This document shows, piece by piece, positions 35,641 through 47,628 of a DNA stretch of 64,000 nucleotides. Under the pieces are notes generated by a model that saw nothing but the letters and a program-made list of their open reading frames with translations, was not told the DNA's origin and did not search any database. A program made the position numbers and the translations under genes. The DNA comes from Candidatus Latescibacterota bacterium (GTDB lineage: Bacteria > Latescibacterota > UBA2968 > UBA8231): contig JAJEFJ010000103.1 of the NCBI GenBank assembly GCA_022820485.1, forward strand, positions 186,001-250,000, given 5' to 3'. How positions within the stretch are numbered: the first letter of the stretch is position 1; every line of letters begins with the position of its first letter.

Positions 35641-36422
35641 TGGTTTTGCTCGTGCATTAGGTGGAGAATGTGTGATACCAGCGTCGCATTGCCCGCGGCG
35701 AGTCCGCCGGGGATGAGGGTATCGGCTTGGTTGTAGGTCCGCACTTGGTGGCCGCACGTGTGCATGAGTCCGCCGGCCTCGCGCACCAGGAGGTCGCCAG
35801 CGCAGACGTCCCACTCGTTTTTGTCTTGAATGCTAAAGTTGAGGTCGCAGGCCCCTGCAGCTACTAGGGCCAGCTTGTAGGCGACGCTGCCGACGGGGCG
35901 GATTTCGCCGAGGTGCGGGCGAAAGGGGTCGATCCCGCCGCGTTTGGTCTCGCTGCGGCTGACGACGGCTGTGGCTTGGCCGAGGGATTGTTCCTCGCTG
36001 CAAAACACGCGCTGGCCGTTGCGGAAGGTGCCGCTGCCAGATACGGCGGCGAAGGTTTGCTCCTGCGCGGGGTTGTAGATGACCGCTAGGGTCGGCGCAC
36101 CACCTTCGACTAAGGCCACGGCAACTACGTATTCGGGAATGCCTTCGACGAACTCGCGGGTGCCGTCGATTGGATCGACGATCCACACGGCTTCTTTTTC
36201 AAGGCGTTGGCGGTCATCGACGGTCTCTTCGGAGAGCCAGCCGCAGTCTGGGCGCAGATCACACAGAGCTTGCTTGAGGTAGGCGTCGGCTTGGAGATCG
36301 GCCGCGGTTAGCGGATCGTTTCTGTCTTTGTAGGCGATCTCAAGGGGGCCACCGAAGTACTGCAAGGTCAGTGCCCCGGCCTCGCGGGTGGCTGCTATGG
36401 CTTGTTGGAGTTGGGCCTGCAT
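35637..36422 (-). CDS. Inositol monophosphatase/CysQ-family phosphatase
   Basis: 261 residues with the family's two metal-binding motifs, WIVDPIDGTREF (DPxDGT) and WDVCAGDLLVREAGG, plus GWLSEET upstream. Proteins of this class remove phosphate from inositol phosphates, 3'-phosphoadenosine 5'-phosphate or sugar phosphates; the subgroup cannot be told from sequence here. The ATG at 36422 is chosen because the frame upstream, though open, has no conserved residues. It overlaps the PolX-like gene by four bases, so the two are co-translated. Confidence 0.88.
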   Translation of the reverse strand: MQAQLQQAIAATREAGALTLQYFGGPLEIAYKDRNDPLTAADLQADAYLKQALCDLRPDCGWLSEETVDDRQRLEKEAVWIVDPIDGTREFVEGIPEYVVAVALVEGGAPTLAVIYNPAQEQTFAAVSGSGTFRNGQRVFCSEEQSLGQATAVVSRSETKRGGIDPFRPHLGEIRPVGSVAYKLALVAAGACDLNFSIQDKNEWDVCAGDLLVREAGGLMHTCGHQVRTYNQADTLIPGGLAAGNATLVSHILHLMHEQNQ

Positions 36423-36553
36423 GAGAGAATTTGAAAATAGGGGTTGGTGTTGGGGAGAGCAATGGACCGAGTCGGGGTCATGGCGGCTTGACAAGACAAA
36501 GAGGCGTCGGGTAGATTGAAAGAGCAGAATAGACAATTTCAAATGAGGTGAAA

Positions 36554-37180
36554 ATGCGTTGGATATTATGGATTTGGCTGCCGGTGATCCTGCTGGCGGC
36601 ACGCGGGGCTGAGGCGGCCATGGAGACCGAAGAGGTGCGGAGCCTGCTGGAGAAGATGCAGGCCGAAGAGGCGTGGGGCGAAGCTGTGCTTACCGATGGC
36701 CGGGTGCGCTCGTTGCGCGTGGAGGAGCTTGAGGTGGATTCAGTGGCGGTCGTCGAGGTCGTCGGTGCCTTGCAGGAGCGGGAGGCCGCGTATGCGCTGG
36801 CTGAAATTCGCTCGCTGCGCTCGCTGGGGACATACCGCATTCAGGCGCGCCACGCCGCGTACCAACAGCCAAAGTCCGGGCTGTTGGCCTTCCTGCTAGA
36901 GCTACCCGTGCCGGGCGCGGGCTATTTCTACATTGGGGAGCACAAACAGGGGCTCGCGCTCATGGGCTTGACAGTGACGGCGGTGGGGACGGCCGTTCTG
37001 ACGGGTTCGGACACCGCGGCCGGCTGGGTGCCGCTGTCGGTGTGGGTCAAAATCGCGTCGTTGTTCCATCTGCGCGACCAAGTCCAAACCACTAACAAGT
37101 TGGCCAAAAACGTAGAACTGGGCGCTCTGCCCGGGCGCGAATCTACTGTTCCTGCCCTGCGGCTGAAGCTGGATTTTTAA
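36554..37180 (+). CDS. Membrane protein of unknown function
   Basis: 208 residues: a signal peptide (ILWIWLPVILLAARGAEA), about 75 residues of acidic helix and strand (VRSLLEKMQAEE, GRVRSLRVEELEVDSVAVVEV), then two hydrophobic segments near 120 and 135-165 with PGAGYFYIGEHKQGLALMG, a glycine-rich turn like those of TM2/DUF5683 proteins, and a basic tail. GAGG at 36544 sets the ATG at 36554. No partner is obvious. Confidence 0.65.
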   Translation: MRWILWIWLPVILLAARGAEAAMETEEVRSLLEKMQAEEAWGEAVLTDGRVRSLRVEELEVDSVAVVEVVGALQEREAAYALAEIRSLRSLGTYRIQARHAAYQQPKSGLLAFLLELPVPGAGYFYIGEHKQGLALMGLTVTAVGTAVLTGSDTAAGWVPLSVWVKIASLFHLRDQVQTTNKLAKNVELGALPGRESTVPALRLKLDF

Positions 37181-37190
37181 CGGCTGCAAG

Positions 37191-37207
37191 AGGGCTGTGC
37201 TAGCCCT
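37191..37207. other. Small inverted repeat
   Basis: AGGGCT (37191-37196) and AGCCCT (37202-37207) with loop GTGCT lie between two co-directional genes. There is no T run, so it is a hairpin of uncertain use, possibly a weak terminator or mRNA stabiliser. Confidence 0.25.
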
Positions 37208-37245
37208 GTGCTTGACCGGACTTTTAACTGTATGCGGAGCATATC

Positions 37246-38472
37246 TTGCATATTGATTATATAGCCCAACCGGATAACCAGCTAGGAAATGTTCTGTCGA
37301 AGATGCTCGACGCCGATCCTCCGGCGTCGAGCATTGTTTTTGTTTCAGCCTTTGTGAGTGTTCAAACCATTATGCGCGTGAAACGGCAAATCCTTGGGCT
37401 GAAGAAAAGCGACAGCAATATCCGTTTCGTGCTCGGAATAGACCTTGGCGGCACTAGCCGAGAGGTTCTTGCCGAACTTCTCGAATGGGACATAGATGTT
37501 CGCATCATTAAACACCGCATTCCAAGACATACTTTCCACCCGAAGCTGTATCTTTTTAAGTGGACTGATCGCGCAACCGTCATTATTGGATCAAACAACA
37601 TGACGGAAGGGGGATTTTTCGGAAATTACGAGGGCGCGGCTTGTATTACCTATTCGCTTCCTGAAGAAACCGAAGCCTTTGACACTGCACGTCGTCAATT
37701 GGACCGCTTTCTTCAACCGGATGGTCCCACCGTATATCGACTAACCAAAAAATTTCTCGCCGAGTTGATTAATAGGAGGGTTATCCCAGCCGAAGCAGAG
37801 GCTAGAAAGGGCCTCGATACGACTACCAAGAGCGAGGCATCACCCAAGCAAAAGAGCCGACCGATCTTTGGGAAGGAGGATTTTGCCTCCCCGCCGCCTC
37901 TGCCGCCTGAACTGATAGATCGTCTAGTAAAAGACGTTCGGGCACGACGGAAAGCGGCGAAGAAGCAAGCTGCGGCGACGTTGCCCGTGGACGACCAAAC
38001 CCGTGATCCCCTCCTTCCAGCCGCTTTCTATATGACACTCCCGACCTTACAGGGCCCCAGCATTCCTGGAGAGGGGCGAATCCCGCTTGAAGCGATTGAA
38101 CTAGCGAAGGAGTTTTGGGGGTGGCCAGATGAATACGTAAGAGAAGTTAGTACTCGAGGTAAGAGCATCAGGGTGTACTGGAACTGGCGGCCCAAATGGA
38201 AGGTATGGAGTGTGCAGACACCAAATATTATTGCCACGAAAGAGGTCCGTATGTACATGTATGAGAACAGTTCGGATTTCCGCTTTTATGTACGCCCCCT
38301 AGTCGACGCTGGCGGTGATCTTGGGGATGTCGTTCGCATACGACGGATCGCCGAACCCGATGCGGAGTACGAATGTGTACTGGCACGTCAAGGGACGACT
38401 GAATATAAAGAGTGGATCAAGGCGTGCGCGCAGCCTGTCCGCAATAGTACAAGGCGCTTTGGCTACGCCTGA
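37246..38472 (+). CDS. Phospholipase D-fold type II restriction endonuclease (BfiI/NgoFVII-like)
   Basis: 408 residues. The N-terminal half holds one PLD half-site: HPK (H98, K100) and GSNN (residues 115-118), spaced as in BfiI, whose catalytic residues are His, Lys and Asn of a dimeric PLD site. The C-terminal half (from about residue 255), with WGWPDEYVREVSTRGKSIRVYWNW, resembles the B3-like DNA-recognition domain of this group. It starts at TTG 37246 with GGAG seven bases upstream. It is convergent with, and seven bases from, a fused double methyltransferase, so it is the nuclease of a restriction-modification system, probably cutting at a fixed distance and needing no metal ion. Confidence 0.82.
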   Translation: MHIDYIAQPDNQLGNVLSKMLDADPPASSIVFVSAFVSVQTIMRVKRQILGLKKSDSNIRFVLGIDLGGTSREVLAELLEWDIDVRIIKHRIPRHTFHPKLYLFKWTDRATVIIGSNNMTEGGFFGNYEGAACITYSLPEETEAFDTARRQLDRFLQPDGPTVYRLTKKFLAELINRRVIPAEAEARKGLDTTTKSEASPKQKSRPIFGKEDFASPPPLPPELIDRLVKDVRARRKAAKKQAAATLPVDDQTRDPLLPAAFYMTLPTLQGPSIPGEGRIPLEAIELAKEFWGWPDEYVREVSTRGKSIRVYWNWRPKWKVWSVQTPNIIATKEVRMYMYENSSDFRFYVRPLVDAGGDLGDVVRIRRIAEPDAEYECVLARQGTTEYKEWIKACAQPVRNSTRRFGYA

Positions 38473-38478
38473 GCGCGT

Positions 38479-41304
38479 TTAAGCCTTCAGACGCAGCACT
38501 ACATTCTCGGTGATCGCGTTTTTTATATGGACTAAATTTTCTGTCGTCACGGAGATATCAATCCGTTCGATTAGCTCCATCCCGCAGTGTATTGCGATAT
38601 CCTGAACAAAGTCCGTCGTGGGAATTCGCTCGTAAGCGTCGTCTACTCGCATGCGGTTGTCGCCAATGACTATCATAGCTTCACCATCTGGGCGAAGAAC
38701 GCGACGGCAATTCTTCAGCACCAATGCCATATCCTGAAAAAAACGCTGCAACAGAGCGGGCATATTCTTGCGTCGGAAACCGACATCTGCTTGAGAAATT
38801 CGTGCGTATAGCTCCTGAAGATAGTTATAAGTAGTTTCGGGCAAGACGCCCTCACTGTCCGTTATAGCCTGCTCCAGCCTATGTCGCTCTTTAGTCGCGA
38901 TCTCACGGCTGCCAATAAGACCCTGTTCAATGGGCCTCCGCGCCGACGAATCCATTCCGAATAGTATGAGGAGCGATAGTCTATCCGTATCGATATATGG
39001 AAGAGCCGTAGCATATGGTGGACTTGTAAGCACAAGATCCACGCTGTTTTCTGTGAGACCGAGAGCCTCAAAGGTCTTTTGGGTGCGGGCGTCTCCTTCG
39101 ACGGCCCTGCTAGGACAGAACCGATGTGGGGAATAGCCACGCACAGACCAGAATTTCTCAATGCGCGTGTATTGAGAATCGAGGGCATCAAGATACATTT
39201 TGAACACATCGGCATCCGCAATGGGTTCCTTCCTCCGTCGTATCCTCAAGTCATTTGGAGCCTGCTGCGAAACCTCGCGGATGATACTACTCAAGACCAC
39301 TTCTAGGAAATCCCTTATGACACCCTCGCTGACCGAACGGATTGTACCAAGAAGCCAGTTTATCTTTGAGATAACTGGAGTGGGAAACCATCTATGAATT
39401 TCGCTCAGGCAACCTGGAGCAAACTGATCCCCTCCCTCTGCTGGCTTCGCTGGAGCATCCTCAATCATACCGACTAGGACGCCGAGTGTTTCTCGCACGA
39501 TGTCAGGATTTACTTCGAGAATACCTGTCTTTGCCTTGGCGATCTTGGCCGCTAGAGGATTGATGTCGCAACCAAACGTCCGTTGCCCATTCAGATAGCC
39601 TTCCAAGAGAGTTGTACCGCTTCCGCAGAATGGGTCGAATACTCTAGCTCCCGCACGGAGGGCACAAACATTCATCAACCCCTTGGCAAGTTGCGGATAG
39701 AACTTTCCCTTGTAGGGATGCAGGCCATGCGTGACATACTTAGGATCTTTGCGGGCCGAAGGTTGTCGTGCGAAGCCATTTTCGAGGATAGCTTGCCACG
39801 TGGGTTCACTGTCAAATGCCGTCAGTCCGACTCCGTGAGTAAATACGAGTTGGCGAGTCTTCGTCGTAGAATAAGGGTCCAATTCTAGGCTGGGACTGCG
39901 GGTTGTTGGAATGCCTACTACGGACTCAATTTCACGTTTTCTCAACGCGTTTTCGTAGGGCCACAACTTGTATGGGGGAGACGCCAACCATACGGATACC
40001 TTCTTAGAGGGCTTGCGGATGACGAGAAGTTTTTCAGTGGTGGCCCTTCTCCCAGCAGCCGCGAAGGAACGCTTTGATGAATGGATTGCGCGCTCTGTTA
40101 TACAAACACTTTCAAAGCCAATTTTTTCTGCTGAGTCGCTCAGTGCCTCTGCCGCCGGGTAAAGGACTTTCTTATAGATCGCATCACCTACAATGAGTAC
40201 GGCATACCTGCCAGGCTTTAAGAGGCGGTGCATCCCTGACAAGCTTTGTTGCATCTCCGCGAGGTACTCATCGAATCCCGATGCCTCCTTCTGATGGCGA
40301 AGGTGAGATCCAATCTCGATCTTTGCGAGTTCACGCGGATTGTATCCCAACCACATCAGCCGAAAGCGGTGATAAAGGTGGTAGTCTGTCGCGTTTCCGT
40401 AGGGTGGAGACGTAACCATCAGGTCAATGGTCTCAGGCCTGCATACCCCATGTCCCAACTCTCGTGTATCGGCCGTTATGAAGTTACAGACGCCGTACCG
40501 AAGCACGGCCTGCGTCCTGACTACATTGCGAATGATCTTATCGAGGGCACCGAGGAACCGCTTTAAGGTCTCGCCTTGCGGTATATCACGTGGCTTGCTC
40601 GTATAGCGAGTCTCAGAGTCTTGGAACGAGGCAGCTAAAACAATACGCGAAAGGGCAAGCAAGGCTATGTCGCGGGCCTTCTCGCGTTCAATCCGCTCAA
40701 TGCGCGACCTGATTAACGCCAGTTCTCCCCGTGCAGTACTAGAGAACCACTTATCGATATTGGGTATATCTGGTATGTATTCGGCATTTGTAGCACACAG
40801 GGATTTGGCATCAGGAAGGTCAAAGAAGTAGGTAGTCAGGGAACTGCGAATAGTATGGAGATCCCTAGCGGCTTTGCGGTCCAAGTTGCAGGTTTTTACG
40901 CGCCCAATCAGGGTGCCCACTGCATTAGCGTCAACACTCAGTGCCCTTCTCCCTAAACGGACGGCTTCTAAGGCGGTAGTACCGCTGCCGCCAAAGGGAT
41001 CGAGCACTAACTCGCCAGGGAATGATAGCTGAGAGATACAGGTTCCGGGTAGCTGAGGAATGAATTTCGCGGGATACGGATGCAGATCATGGGTCAGGAA
41101 ACCCGTGTTGTCGGTAGTAAACGACCAATCTATCGCTTGGAAGGTATTTGCGACGCGCTCCGCATTTTGAAGATCATCCGGGGAATGAATCTCTTCGTAC
41201 TGAGGAAATGGCTCCTCCCAGTCAAGCGCGTATTGGCCTCCTTCTTCTCGGGCAAGAGACGCACCAAGCTCTGTTTCATACAGATATCTTCCCTTTCTCG
41301 ACAT
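38479..41304 (-). CDS. Fused double DNA methyltransferase (two N4C/N6A-type domains)
   Basis: 941 residues containing two complete amino-methyltransferase domains in one chain. Domain 1 has motif X HPYPAKFIPQL, motif I LDPFGGSGTT (about residue 100) and motif IV VTSPPYGNATDY (about 295). Domain 2 repeats the order with HPYKGKFYPQL, DPFCGSGTTLLEG (about 554) and LTSPPYATALPY (about 758). TSPPY is typical of N4-cytosine enzymes. BfiI-type systems recognise an asymmetric site and need one methyltransferase per strand; this fusion supplies both. AGGAG precedes ATG 41304, and a palindrome covers the promoter just upstream. Confidence 0.88.
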   Translation of the reverse strand: MSRKGRYLYETELGASLAREEGGQYALDWEEPFPQYEEIHSPDDLQNAERVANTFQAIDWSFTTDNTGFLTHDLHPYPAKFIPQLPGTCISQLSFPGELVLDPFGGSGTTALEAVRLGRRALSVDANAVGTLIGRVKTCNLDRKAARDLHTIRSSLTTYFFDLPDAKSLCATNAEYIPDIPNIDKWFSSTARGELALIRSRIERIEREKARDIALLALSRIVLAASFQDSETRYTSKPRDIPQGETLKRFLGALDKIIRNVVRTQAVLRYGVCNFITADTRELGHGVCRPETIDLMVTSPPYGNATDYHLYHRFRLMWLGYNPRELAKIEIGSHLRHQKEASGFDEYLAEMQQSLSGMHRLLKPGRYAVLIVGDAIYKKVLYPAAEALSDSAEKIGFESVCITERAIHSSKRSFAAAGRRATTEKLLVIRKPSKKVSVWLASPPYKLWPYENALRKREIESVVGIPTTRSPSLELDPYSTTKTRQLVFTHGVGLTAFDSEPTWQAILENGFARQPSARKDPKYVTHGLHPYKGKFYPQLAKGLMNVCALRAGARVFDPFCGSGTTLLEGYLNGQRTFGCDINPLAAKIAKAKTGILEVNPDIVRETLGVLVGMIEDAPAKPAEGGDQFAPGCLSEIHRWFPTPVISKINWLLGTIRSVSEGVIRDFLEVVLSSIIREVSQQAPNDLRIRRRKEPIADADVFKMYLDALDSQYTRIEKFWSVRGYSPHRFCPSRAVEGDARTQKTFEALGLTENSVDLVLTSPPYATALPYIDTDRLSLLILFGMDSSARRPIEQGLIGSREIATKERHRLEQAITDSEGVLPETTYNYLQELYARISQADVGFRRKNMPALLQRFFQDMALVLKNCRRVLRPDGEAMIVIGDNRMRVDDAYERIPTTDFVQDIAIHCGMELIERIDISVTTENLVHIKNAITENVVLRLKA

Positions 41305-41320
41305 CGGCTTTCTCCTTTAC

Positions 41321-41360
41321 ATTCTGGGAATAAATTGTATTCCCAGAATAACCATGTCAA
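41321..41360 (-). promoter_or_regulatory. Methyltransferase promoter with a perfect palindromic operator
   Basis: ATTCTGGGAATA (41321-41332) and TATTCCCAGAAT (41338-41349) are perfect 12-base arms around five bases. On the minus strand a TTGACA (41355-41360) and TACAAT (41334-41339) lie 15 bases apart, so the palindrome covers the -10 box and start point, 17 bases before the methyltransferase ATG. A repressor, perhaps the methyltransferase itself, could bind here and limit its own expression. Confidence 0.65.
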
Positions 41361-41398
41361 ATACATCCAGCAGGATTAGGGGGCGAGAATAGGCAGCG

Positions 41399-41425
41399 AC
41401 CGGCCCTTGCGGGGCCGGTTTTTTT
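41399..41425 (+). terminator. Rho-independent terminator, no upstream plus-strand gene
   Basis: ACCGGCCC (41399-41406) pairs with GGGCCGGT (41412-41419) around TTGCG and is followed by a run of T residues to 41425. The nearest plus-strand gene ends far to the left at 38472, so it may end a short RNA started near the palindrome at 41321, or be a remnant. Confidence 0.7.
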
Positions 41426-41489
41426 ATGCCCTCCCAACGCGGCCGATCCAAGCTCTTAGATCCATGGCCAAGCTGAGGAAGATGGGTAC
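41424..41489 (-). pseudogene. Remnant of the 3' end of an RND pump gene
   Basis: Read on the minus strand from 41489, the first 16 codons translate as the C-terminal VPxFLSLAMDLRAWIG of the RND pump at 42530, then run six further codons to a TAA at 41424. Against the intact gene the two share all but four of 49 bases; three of the four differences are synonymous, which suggests this was once translated. No other part of the pump gene is here. Confidence 0.7.
41440..41489. repeat. Direct repeat flanking a PhyH gene, copy A
   Basis: Bases 41440-41489 match 42564-42613 at all but four to five positions. The copies lie on either side of the PhyH-like gene, in the same orientation. Copy A is the pump-gene remnant described at 41424. 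Confidence 0.75.
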
Positions 41490-41501
41490 ACTGCGGTCCG
41501 A

Positions 41502-42392
41502 CTATACACACCCCGGGAACTCGCGCCCACGGATCAGGGGCCAGCCGTTGATAGGTTCCGGCCCGACAAGGCAACCGCGCTGTTTAAGGAGTTGGGTCTC
41601 TTCCGGTGTACCGATGTAACGCGTGTCCGAAGAGACGTAGTGAATCGACCAGCCTCGCCGCCGGTACGGCGTTGTATTCGGGCCGCTGCAATGGAGTGCT
41701 AGGCTGTGGTGAAAGGTCGCATCACCCGCCTTCAGTGGAACAGCGATCTCTTGGGCGAGCACATCCTCTGTCAGCATGTAGGGGAGATGGTCCCAGTTGA
41801 CGAGGCCGAAGTGGTGGCTGCCCGGGATGAAACGCACACAACCGTTCTCGACAGTCGCATCGTCGAGCAAGATCTGGCATGTGACCTGGAAGTTGCTCGC
41901 GAAGAAGGCCCAAAAAATGGAATCCTGATGGTAGCGATTCGCTTTGGCGTATGGCGGCTTCGCAAAGACTTGGTCGTAGTAGAGCTTGATGTCCGGCCCC
42001 ATCAGGGATTCGATGATGTCGACGATTTTGGGGCTTCGTACAAACGCATTGAAAACCGAATGGTGGTACGAAGGCAGGTTGAGATGACTTACCGTATCCA
42101 GCGGGTCCTCAACCGGCGTGCGATCTGCTGGGGCGGTTACTTCCCCTTTCGGGTAGACCTGAGTGCCGCGTCGGTCATGTCGGCTTCCGTGCGGTGTGGG
42201 CGGTTCCGCGGCTTGAGCCGTTCCCGGAGTGTGGTGAGAGACGTTGCCTTTCGGGTAGTCGGGGACGCGACCGAGCGCAAGGTCGGCGTAGTGGTTGCGC
42301 AGGGTCTCGAGTTCGTCCGTGGTCAGCAGGTCTTTGACGACGATATAGCCGTCTTGGAAAAATTGGTTTTTCTGTTCTTTGGTCAAAGTCAT
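41502..42392 (-). CDS. Phytanoyl-CoA dioxygenase (PhyH) family protein
   Basis: 296 residues. Iron ligands are present: the HxD of RYHQDSIFW and the distal histidine of LHCSGPN, followed by the oxoglutarate-binding arginine in YRRRGWSIHY. The family hydroxylates small molecules using Fe(II) and 2-oxoglutarate; the substrate is unknown. ATG 42392 has GGAG seven bases upstream, and the open frame further upstream was rejected. Between residues about 48 and 82 lies a stretch flanked by YPKGNV and YPKGEV that looks inserted: the 12-base CCTTTCGGGTAG on the plus strand recurs 102 bases (34 codons) apart at 42145 and 42247. Confidence 0.85.
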   Translation of the reverse strand: MTLTKEQKNQFFQDGYIVVKDLLTTDELETLRNHYADLALGRVPDYPKGNVSHHTPGTAQAAEPPTPHGSRHDRRGTQVYPKGEVTAPADRTPVEDPLDTVSHLNLPSYHHSVFNAFVRSPKIVDIIESLMGPDIKLYYDQVFAKPPYAKANRYHQDSIFWAFFASNFQVTCQILLDDATVENGCVRFIPGSHHFGLVNWDHLPYMLTEDVLAQEIAVPLKAGDATFHHSLALHCSGPNTTPYRRRGWSIHYVSSDTRYIGTPEETQLLKQRGCLVGPEPINGWPLIRGREFPGCV

Positions 42393-42529
42393 GAGTATCT
42401 CCGAATGGAAAGGTGCCGGGTGAGTGCGGCTGCCCCTGCAAACCGGGCATTGGGTCACATTCACACGAAAGGTCCGGAGCTCGCCAGCGGCCAGTGGTGG
42501 CAATACAACTGGTGAACCCCGATCAGACG

Positions 42530-45688
<3,159 letters not shown>

Positions 45689-45695
45689 GGCGAGA

Positions 45696-46706
45696 CTATG
45701 GCTGCCGGCGGAGGATGCGCACGGCTTGGCCGTCCGTCAGCCGCTCATTGCCGCGCACCACCGCGAGATCGCCGGGCGCGAGTTCGCCGGTAACGGCTAC
45801 GTAGCCCTTGTGCGCTAGTCCGGTTTCGACAGGGCGGCTAACGGCCTTGCCGTCGCGGGCGAGGTACACGACCTGGCCTTGCGGGCCAGAGACTAGGGCG
45901 TCCTTGTGCACCAGAATCGAGGTCTTGGGTTGCGCGATCTGGAAGCGCACGCGCGCGGACATATTGCTGCGCATCCGGCCTTCTGGATTGAGAGCCCCGA
46001 CGACGACCGGGAAGGTGTGGGAAGAGGCGTAGCCCTCGGCGAGGATGACGGACACGAGGCCGGCAATAGGGTCGCCGCCGAGGGCATCGACGAAGATGTC
46101 GGCGCGGTCGCCCAAGGTGAGCTGCGACACGTAGCGTTCGGGCACATCGACGTACACGCGGACGGTGTCGATGGAGATTACTTGGGCAATCTCACCGCCG
46201 CGCCCAACCCATTGGCCGACCTCGGTAAAGGTCTGGATGATGTGTCCAGAGAAGGGGGCGCGGACGAAGAGATCTTCTACTTGCGCTTGGAGGCCGGTTA
46301 GCTTGGCTTGAGCACGGGCCAGTTCGTAGGCGTCGTCGCGCAGGTCTTGCTCGGACACCGCGTCGGTGGCGTGCAACTGGCGGCTGCGGTCGTAGTTAAA
46401 CTGGCGCAGTTCAAAATCGGCTTGGGCTTCGGCTAGCGAGGCTTGGAGTGGATCGTTGGCTAATTCGAAGAGGGGATCGCCGCCGCGCACGGTTTGGCCG
46501 GCTTCCTTGAAGCGCCTTAGTACTCGCCCTTCGGTCTCGGCGGCGACGCGGCTGGAGCGCATGGGCAGGATGCGCCCGACAAAGGAGAGGTCTTCGACGA
46601 GCGGTTGTTCGAGTACCTCGGCGACGATGACCGGCGTCGGCGGGCGCTCTTGGCCTAGGAGCGCGCCGGGTAGCACGGTCAGGAGCAGGAGAAAGACAGG
46701 GGACAT
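45696..46706 (-). CDS. RND efflux periplasmic adaptor (HlyD/MFP family)
   Basis: 336 residues: a short signal peptide (FLLLLTVLPGALLGQE), then lipoyl and beta-barrel domains around a short helical hairpin. Motifs include SSRVAAETEGRVLRRFKEAGQ and VRAPFSGHIIQTFTEVGQWVG, the two lipoyl halves. It bridges the RND pump to an outer-membrane channel. It lacks a lipobox, so it is probably anchored only through its partners. It is upstream of and co-directional with the pump gene. Confidence 0.9.
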   Translation of the reverse strand: MSPVFLLLLTVLPGALLGQERPPTPVIVAEVLEQPLVEDLSFVGRILPMRSSRVAAETEGRVLRRFKEAGQTVRGGDPLFELANDPLQASLAEAQADFELRQFNYDRSRQLHATDAVSEQDLRDDAYELARAQAKLTGLQAQVEDLFVRAPFSGHIIQTFTEVGQWVGRGGEIAQVISIDTVRVYVDVPERYVSQLTLGDRADIFVDALGGDPIAGLVSVILAEGYASSHTFPVVVGALNPEGRMRSNMSARVRFQIAQPKTSILVHKDALVSGPQGQVVYLARDGKAVSRPVETGLAHKGYVAVTGELAPGDLAVVRGNERLTDGQAVRILRRQP

Positions 46707-46777
46707 TTAAGATTTCCTCGGAGACGTGAAAAAGCTCCAAGAAGGTAGGGGTTGGATTAAACCGGGACAATAGGGTG

Positions 46778-47572
46778 CTACTTGCGCCGCAGAACTGCCG
46801 TTTCGCGCACAAACCGCGCTTGATATCGCTGACCCCCGCTGGCTCCATACTGGTCGATCAGGCGCTCGATGCGGCGGATCCGCTCGCCGGTAGGAGGGTG
46901 ACTGGCGAACAGGTTCTCTAGGTCGGAGCGCCGGCGCGTTTCGAGCTTTTTCAGCTTCTCAAAAAAGCGCAGTAGGCCGCGCGGATCGTACCCGGCCTCG
47001 ATGGCGTAGCGGACGCCGAAGGTATCGGCTTCGCGCTCGTCGTCGCGGCTGAAGCGGGCACTGCCGAGTTGGGAAGCGATCTGGCCGAGTTGGTAGGGAT
47101 CTTCGCCGAGGGCGAGGCTGGTGAGGAAGTCCATGCCGAAGCGGGCGGCGAGTTGGTTGGCGGAGTGGCGGCCGACGATGTGGCCGATCTCGTGGGCGAG
47201 GACTCCGGCGATCTCGGCTTCGTCTTCGGCGATCAGCAGCAGGCCGCTATAGACGTAGAGATAGCCGCCGAGGACGGCGAAGGCGTTTATTTGTTTGGGG
47301 TCGTCGAGGACCTTGACGCGGTAGCGGATGCCGGGGCGGTCTTCTATGGCCGGGGGAAGCAGGGCCTTGGTGACGCGCTGGATGTAGGATTGGAGGCGGC
47401 GGTCGGGGTGGAGGCGTTGTTGGGCTTCGATTTGGGCGGCGAACTTCGCGCCGAGTTTGATTTCGGTTTTGTCGGAAATCAGGGCATAGCCCAACTCGCG
47501 GCGGACGGTGGCACAGCCGGACGAGAGGGTGCAGGCGGCGATGAGCAGGACGAGAAGGGTGCGTTGAGGCAT
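46778..47572 (-). CDS. M48 family lipoprotein metalloprotease
   Basis: 264 residues. The signal ends in the lipobox LSSGC, so the protein is a lipoprotein. The zinc motif is HEIGH (VLAHEIGHIVGRHS) with the third ligand in SRDDEREADTFGV. This is the BepA/LoiP-type periplasmic protease class that clears misfolded outer-membrane proteins. ATG 47572 is chosen because the signal peptide follows; longer open frame upstream has no support. It is followed downstream by the adaptor gene, 72 bases away. Confidence 0.88.
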   Translation of the reverse strand: MPQRTLLVLLIAACTLSSGCATVRRELGYALISDKTEIKLGAKFAAQIEAQQRLHPDRRLQSYIQRVTKALLPPAIEDRPGIRYRVKVLDDPKQINAFAVLGGYLYVYSGLLLIAEDEAEIAGVLAHEIGHIVGRHSANQLAARFGMDFLTSLALGEDPYQLGQIASQLGSARFSRDDEREADTFGVRYAIEAGYDPRGLLRFFEKLKKLETRRRSDLENLFASHPPTGERIRRIERLIDQYGASGGQRYQARFVRETAVLRRK

Positions 47573-47628
47573 GGCCGTTGGCTTCCTTGTGATGGGTGAC
47601 AGATTAAACACCAAACAGCTAGTGCCCG

